From Elusimicrobium simillimum (GTDB lineage: Bacteria > Elusimicrobiota > Elusimicrobia > Elusimicrobiales > Elusimicrobiaceae), in assembly GCF_049639735.1 (NCBI RefSeq), contig NZ_JBEVVA010000003.1, forward strand, positions 62,001 to 126,000: 64,000 nt of DNA. The letters are read 5' to 3'. Below, one piece after another: positions 60,647-64,000 of this stretch. Position numbers and translations under genes: made by a program. The notes beneath the pieces are model-generated. The model made no database searches. It had not been told where the DNA came from and saw only the letters and a list, made by a program, of their open reading frames with translations. The first letter of the stretch is position 1; each line of letters opens with the position of its first letter.

Positions 60647-61576
60647 ATGGAAAAGAAAAGATATTTAGTAACAGGCGGCGCCGGTTTCATAGGCAGCAGC
60701 ATTGCCTTTGAATTACAAAACCAGGGCCACGAAGTTACCGTTATTGACGATTTTTCTTCAGGCAACTTTAAAAACCTGCTTGGTTTTAAAGGAGACGTTA
60801 TAGCGGCGGACGTGTTTAAATTTATGCCCGAAGACGTTTACTTTGACGCCATTTTCCACGAAGCCGCTATTACGGACACCACCATTCATGACCAGAAAAA
60901 GATGATGGAACAAAACGTAGAAGCTTTTAAAAATGTTCTCCACTTTGCCGCCGCCAATGAGATAAAAAGAGTTGTTTACGCCTCTTCCGCCGGCACATAC
61001 GGCCAAAACCCGTGCCCCATGAGCGAAACTCAAGTGCCCATGCCGGAAAACGTTTACGGTTTTTCCAAAGCTATTATGGATAACGTGGCAAGAGAGTTTG
61101 CCGAAGACCACCAGGATATGGTAATAATAGGCCTGCGCTATTTTAACGTGTACGGCCCCGGCGAATATTACAAAGGCCACACCGCCAGTATGATGTACCA
61201 GCTTTATAACCAGATGAAAGAAGGCAAACGCCCCAAAATTTTTAAAATGGGTGAGCAGATGAGAGACTTTGTCTACATCAAAGACATCGTTAAAATTAAT
61301 ATGTGCGCCCTTACCGCTAAAGAAAGCGGCGTGTTTAACGCGGCCACCGGCATACCCCGCACGTATAATGACGTTGTTACAAATTTAAACAAAAACATGG
61401 GGATACAGTTAGACCCCGAATATATTGACAACCCGTACCCGTTCTTCCAGCTTAAAACAGAGGCCGATTTAACTTTAGCCAAAGAAAAGCTGGGTTACAC
61501 GCCGGACTATACGCTTGAGCAGGGTATAGCGGAATACGTTGAAGTGCTTAACAAAAGAAACGGCATAAAAAAATAG
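60647..61576 (+). CDS. hldD: NAD-dependent epimerase, HldD (ADP-heptose 6-epimerase)-like
   Basis: 309-residue extended SDR. TGGAGFIGS (9-17), catalytic YGFSK (Tyr and Lys of YxxxK), ASSAGTYG, and the HldD-type block RYFNVYGPGEYYKGHTASM followed by MRDFVYIKDIV. HldD converts ADP-D-glycero- to ADP-L-glycero-D-manno-heptose for the LPS core; specificity could differ. The ribosome-binding site ACAGGAG sits 8 bases before ATG. It is embedded in the ATP synthase operon, 24 bp after atpA and 18 bp before atpG, an arrangement I do not know from other bacteria. Confidence 0.88.
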   Translation: MEKKRYLVTGGAGFIGSSIAFELQNQGHEVTVIDDFSSGNFKNLLGFKGDVIAADVFKFMPEDVYFDAIFHEAAITDTTIHDQKKMMEQNVEAFKNVLHFAAANEIKRVVYASSAGTYGQNPCPMSETQVPMPENVYGFSKAIMDNVAREFAEDHQDMVIIGLRYFNVYGPGEYYKGHTASMMYQLYNQMKEGKRPKIFKMGEQMRDFVYIKDIVKINMCALTAKESGVFNAATGIPRTYNDVVTNLNKNMGIQLDPEYIDNPYPFFQLKTEADLTLAKEKLGYTPDYTLEQGIAEYVEVLNKRNGIKK

Positions 61577-61594
61577 TTTTACAAGGCAATTAAC

Positions 61595-62506
61595 ATGGAA
61601 AGCTTGCGAGATATTAGACAAAACATTAAGAGCATCAAGTCCACCCAGCAGATAATGCTGACGATGAAGATGATCTCTTCCGCGCGTATAAAAAGGGCGC
61701 AAAATTCCATGAACGACGCCAGGCCGTTTTCACTCACGCTTGAAGGCGTTATTGACGATTTAAAGAAAGATATTTTAAATGACAGCAACCCCCACTTTGC
61801 CGAGATAAAAAGATTTTTCGGCACACCGGCGGAAGATGACCAGAGGGCAATAGGCTTAATACTTATAACGGCCGATAAAGGCCTTTGCGGCGCTTTTAAC
61901 GCGTTACTATTGCGCGCCGCGCTGGCGTTTATTAAAGAGCACCCCAATAAACAAATAAAAATGTTTGTCATAGGCAAAAAAGGGCGTGATTTTATATCCC
62001 GCCTAAAAATGCCTAATGTGGAAATTGTGTACGAAGCCGTGGGCATATTCCCCAAAGCGGGTTACGTGCACGCAGACATGCTGGGCAAGTCTGTTATGGA
62101 AAACTTTATAAACCTTAACTTGGCGCAGGTTTGCCTTATTTATAACGATTTTAAGTCTATGGGCAGCCAGAATTTAGTAAAACAGCGTGTTTTACCTTTT
62201 AACTTTGAAATCGCCCAGGGCAATACCGTAGAGGGCGAGCAGGAAGAAGACTTTTTATATGAACCGGGCAAAGAAAAGATTTTCCGTGATTTGCTGGTAC
62301 GCCATATAAAAGCCAGTTTTTACAGAATTTTGCTTGAATCACAAGCGGCCGAGCTTGCCGCGCGTATGAACGCCATGGACGCCGCCAGCAAAAACGCCGG
62401 GGAGATTGCTGATTCGCTAAGCATAAAACTTAACAAAGTGCGCCAAGCCTCAATTACCAACGAAATTACGGAAATTGTAGGCGCGGTGGAAGCGCTTAAT
62501 AATTAA
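61595..62506 (+). CDS. atpG: ATP synthase F1 subunit gamma
   Basis: 303 residues. N-terminal ESLRDIRQNIKSIKSTQQIMLTMKMISSARI and C-terminal NKVRQASITNEITEIVGAVEAL (read in parts) form the rotor coiled coil; ADKGLCGAFNALLLR is the central signature. GGCAATTAAC precedes the ATG, with no strong ribosome-binding site. A hairpin repeat follows before atpD. Confidence 0.95.
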   Translation: MESLRDIRQNIKSIKSTQQIMLTMKMISSARIKRAQNSMNDARPFSLTLEGVIDDLKKDILNDSNPHFAEIKRFFGTPAEDDQRAIGLILITADKGLCGAFNALLLRAALAFIKEHPNKQIKMFVIGKKGRDFISRLKMPNVEIVYEAVGIFPKAGYVHADMLGKSVMENFINLNLAQVCLIYNDFKSMGSQNLVKQRVLPFNFEIAQGNTVEGEQEEDFLYEPGKEKIFRDLLVRHIKASFYRILLESQAAELAARMNAMDAASKNAGEIADSLSIKLNKVRQASITNEITEIVGAVEALNN

Positions 62507-62544
62507 ATAAAAGTTTTTCATGCTTTTATAAAGTGCTTTTGCTA

Positions 62545-62725
62545 AAGAAAATTTTCATAGGAGTTTGAGTAGATTTTCTATTTTATTGCGACGATATTCA
62601 AGTAGCGTAGCTACGGTGAGGAGCAAAAAATAGAAAATCTGCCAAAATCCGAAGAAAATTTATACCGCTGATGAAACCCAAGCGAACGCAGGGAGCGCAG
62701 CAGCCGGGACGCGAAGCGCAAAAGA
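62545..62725. repeat. Variable-arm hairpin element, copy D, between atpG and atpD
   Basis: Left flank TTTTCATAGGAGTTTGAGT, arms 62571-62589 and 62623-62640 (14 perfect pairs AGATTTTCTATTTT, then a bulge), loop with GTAGCGTAGCTACGG, right flank GCCAAAATCCGAAGAAAAT, tail with AAGCGAACGCAGGGAGCG and GACGCGAAGCGCAAAA. Transcribed within the ATP synthase operon. Confidence 0.85.
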
Positions 62726-62757
62726 GATTTGAAGCAGTATATACTAAGGAGTTTACA

Positions 62758-64000
62758 ATGAGTACAGGTATAGTAACACAGGTCATCGGGCCTGTTATAG
62801 ACATAGAATTTGCAGAGGGCAAATTACCCAAAATTAATAACGCCGTAGAAATAGCGTTAGGCGAGTCAAAAATTGTGGCCGAAGTTGCCCAGCAGCTGGG
62901 CGACAATATGGTGCGTACGGTGGCTTTATCGCCAACAGACGGCCTTGCCAGAGGCGCAAGCGCCACTGATACAGGCGCCCCGCTTACGGTACCTGTGGGT
63001 GAAGCGTGCTTAGGCAGGCTGCTTAACGTTTTAGGCGCGCCTATAGACCACGGTGAACCTGTTAAAGGCCAGGCCAACATGCCCATACACCGCGAACCGC
63101 CAACCTTAGAAGAACAGAAAACAACCCCTGAAATTTTTGAAACAGGCATTAAAGTAGTTGACCTCTTAGCCCCTTACATGAAGGGCGGCAAGGTAGGTTT
63201 ATTTGGCGGCGCCGGCGTAGGCAAAACGGTTCTTATTATGGAACTTATTAACAACGTGGCGCGTGAACACAGCGGCAGCTCCGTATTTGGCGGCGTAGGC
63301 GAAAGAAGCCGCGAGGGTAATGACCTGTGGTTAGACATGAAAGGGGCCGAACTTGCCGACGGCTCTACCGTTTTAGATAAAACAGTGCTTGTATTTGGCC
63401 AAATGAACGAACCGCCGGGCGCGCGCGCTAAAGTAGCTTTAACAGCGCTCACACAGGCCGAGTACTTTAGAGACGTAAAAGGCCAAGACGTGCTGTTATT
63501 TTTAGACAATATTTTCCGCTACGTGCTTGCCAACTCAGAGGTGTCCGCGCTGTTGGGCCGTATGCCTTCAGCCGTAGGTTACCAGCCTACACTTAACACT
63601 GAAATAGGCGCTTTGCAGGAACGTATTACATCAACTAACAAAGGTTCTATTACGTCAATTCAGGCCGTTTATGTGCCCGCTGACGACATGACGGACCCCG
63701 GTGTAGCCGCCACATTTACCCACTTGGACGCGACGACAGTGCTTTCCCGCAGCCTTGTGGAGCTTGGCATTTACCCGGCTGTGGACCCCTTGGAGTCCAC
63801 CTCCAGAATTTTAGACCCCAGAGTAATTGGCGACGAGCACTACCAGGTTGCCCAGGGCGTGCGTAAAATTTTACAGAAGTATAAAGAATTACAGGACATC
63901 ATAGCCATTTTAGGCATAGACGAACTTGGCGACGAAGATAAAAAAGTTGTTGCCAGGGCCAGAAGAATACAAAGGTTCCTTTCCCAGCCGTTCTCCGTGG
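62758..64000 (+). CDS. atpD: ATP synthase F1 subunit beta, 3' end beyond the window
   Basis: 414 codons of the catalytic subunit are present; the frame is open at the right edge. P-loop GGAGVGKT (150-157), GERSREGNDLW with catalytic Glu, VFGQMNEPPGARAKV and LLFLDNIFR. After it the usual FTQAGSEVSALLGR reads YVLANSEVSALLGR, an unusual variation next to Walker B. Start preceded by AAGGAG. The about 250-bp gap to atpG contains the repeat above. Confidence 0.97.
   Translation, partial: MSTGIVTQVIGPVIDIEFAEGKLPKINNAVEIALGESKIVAEVAQQLGDNMVRTVALSPTDGLARGASATDTGAPLTVPVGEACLGRLLNVLGAPIDHGEPVKGQANMPIHREPPTLEEQKTTPEIFETGIKVVDLLAPYMKGGKVGLFGGAGVGKTVLIMELINNVAREHSGSSVFGGVGERSREGNDLWLDMKGAELADGSTVLDKTVLVFGQMNEPPGARAKVALTALTQAEYFRDVKGQDVLLFLDNIFRYVLANSEVSALLGRMPSAVGYQPTLNTEIGALQERITSTNKGSITSIQAVYVPADDMTDPGVAATFTHLDATTVLSRSLVELGIYPAVDPLESTSRILDPRVIGDEHYQVAQGVRKILQKYKELQDIIAILGIDELGDEDKKVVARARRIQRFLSQPFSV

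Overview
The window looks like a chromosomal segment of a Gram-negative, fermentative, obligately anaerobic bacterium. Outer-membrane biogenesis genes (lpxB, two KdsC-type phosphatases, an HldD-like epimerase, several beta-barrel proteins), a murE with the meso-diaminopimelate signature DNPR, ferredoxin-dependent 2-oxoacid oxidoreductase, an Etf with a ferredoxin domain and a type IV pilin-like gene all fit. From memory, the gene mix and the moderately AT-rich sequence resemble Elusimicrobiota (Elusimicrobium minutum-like). This is an inference, not a database result. There is no sign of prophage, plasmid, CRISPR or insertion-sequence transposase.

Layout. 1-7.2 kb: end of a membrane-protein gene, a YjbQ-family gene followed by a remnant of a second copy, a thioesterase, a Sel1-repeat protein, then a minus-strand block metG / DNA polymerase III delta' / tmk / KdsC-like / glyA. 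7.5-16.3 kb: a deoxyhypusine-synthase-like gene, envelope proteins (one DUF4105 gene broken by a frameshift), then dnaX-recR-comEC. 16.3-21 kb: nnrE, dus, and two 5'-nucleotidase-like paralogues, one of which has lost its metal ligands. 21-23.8 kb: four-subunit 2-oxoacid:ferredoxin oxidoreductase. 24-29.9 kb: unknown exported protein, MFS transporter, two parvulin-type PPIases, pdxA, ankyrin-like protein. 30.4-34 kb: etfB-etfA and a frameshifted acyl-CoA dehydrogenase. 34.7-40.8 kb: part of the classic translation cluster (tRNA-Gly, tRNA-Thr, tuf, rpmG, tRNA-Trp, secE, nusG, rplK, rplA), interrupted by a pilin gene and by a small exported protein between rplK and rplA. 40.9-55.5 kb: envelope genes, serS, POT peptide transporter, rel, lpxB and a neighbouring Gfo/Idh oxidoreductase, murE-murD. 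56-64 kb: nitroreductase and the F-type ATP synthase operon, with an epimerase gene between atpA and atpG and a hairpin repeat between atpG and atpD; atpD runs off the end.

The most unusual content is non-coding. Several dispersed families of inverted repeats share one design: conserved outer flanks, a conserved or semi-conserved loop, and stem arms that differ completely from copy to copy yet remain complementary within each copy. They fill most long intergenic gaps and sit inside essential operons (tRNA-Trp/secE, atpG/atpD), at the 5' end of glyA and at the 3' end of comEC, where one supplies the last codons. I could not assign them to a named repeat class. The other notable point is an A9 tract in dnaX at which either alternative frame stops within four codons, suggesting a slippage-produced gamma subunit.

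All functional calls rest on motifs and family knowledge recalled without any search; starts were moved to internal codons where a ribosome-binding site or family alignment favoured it.
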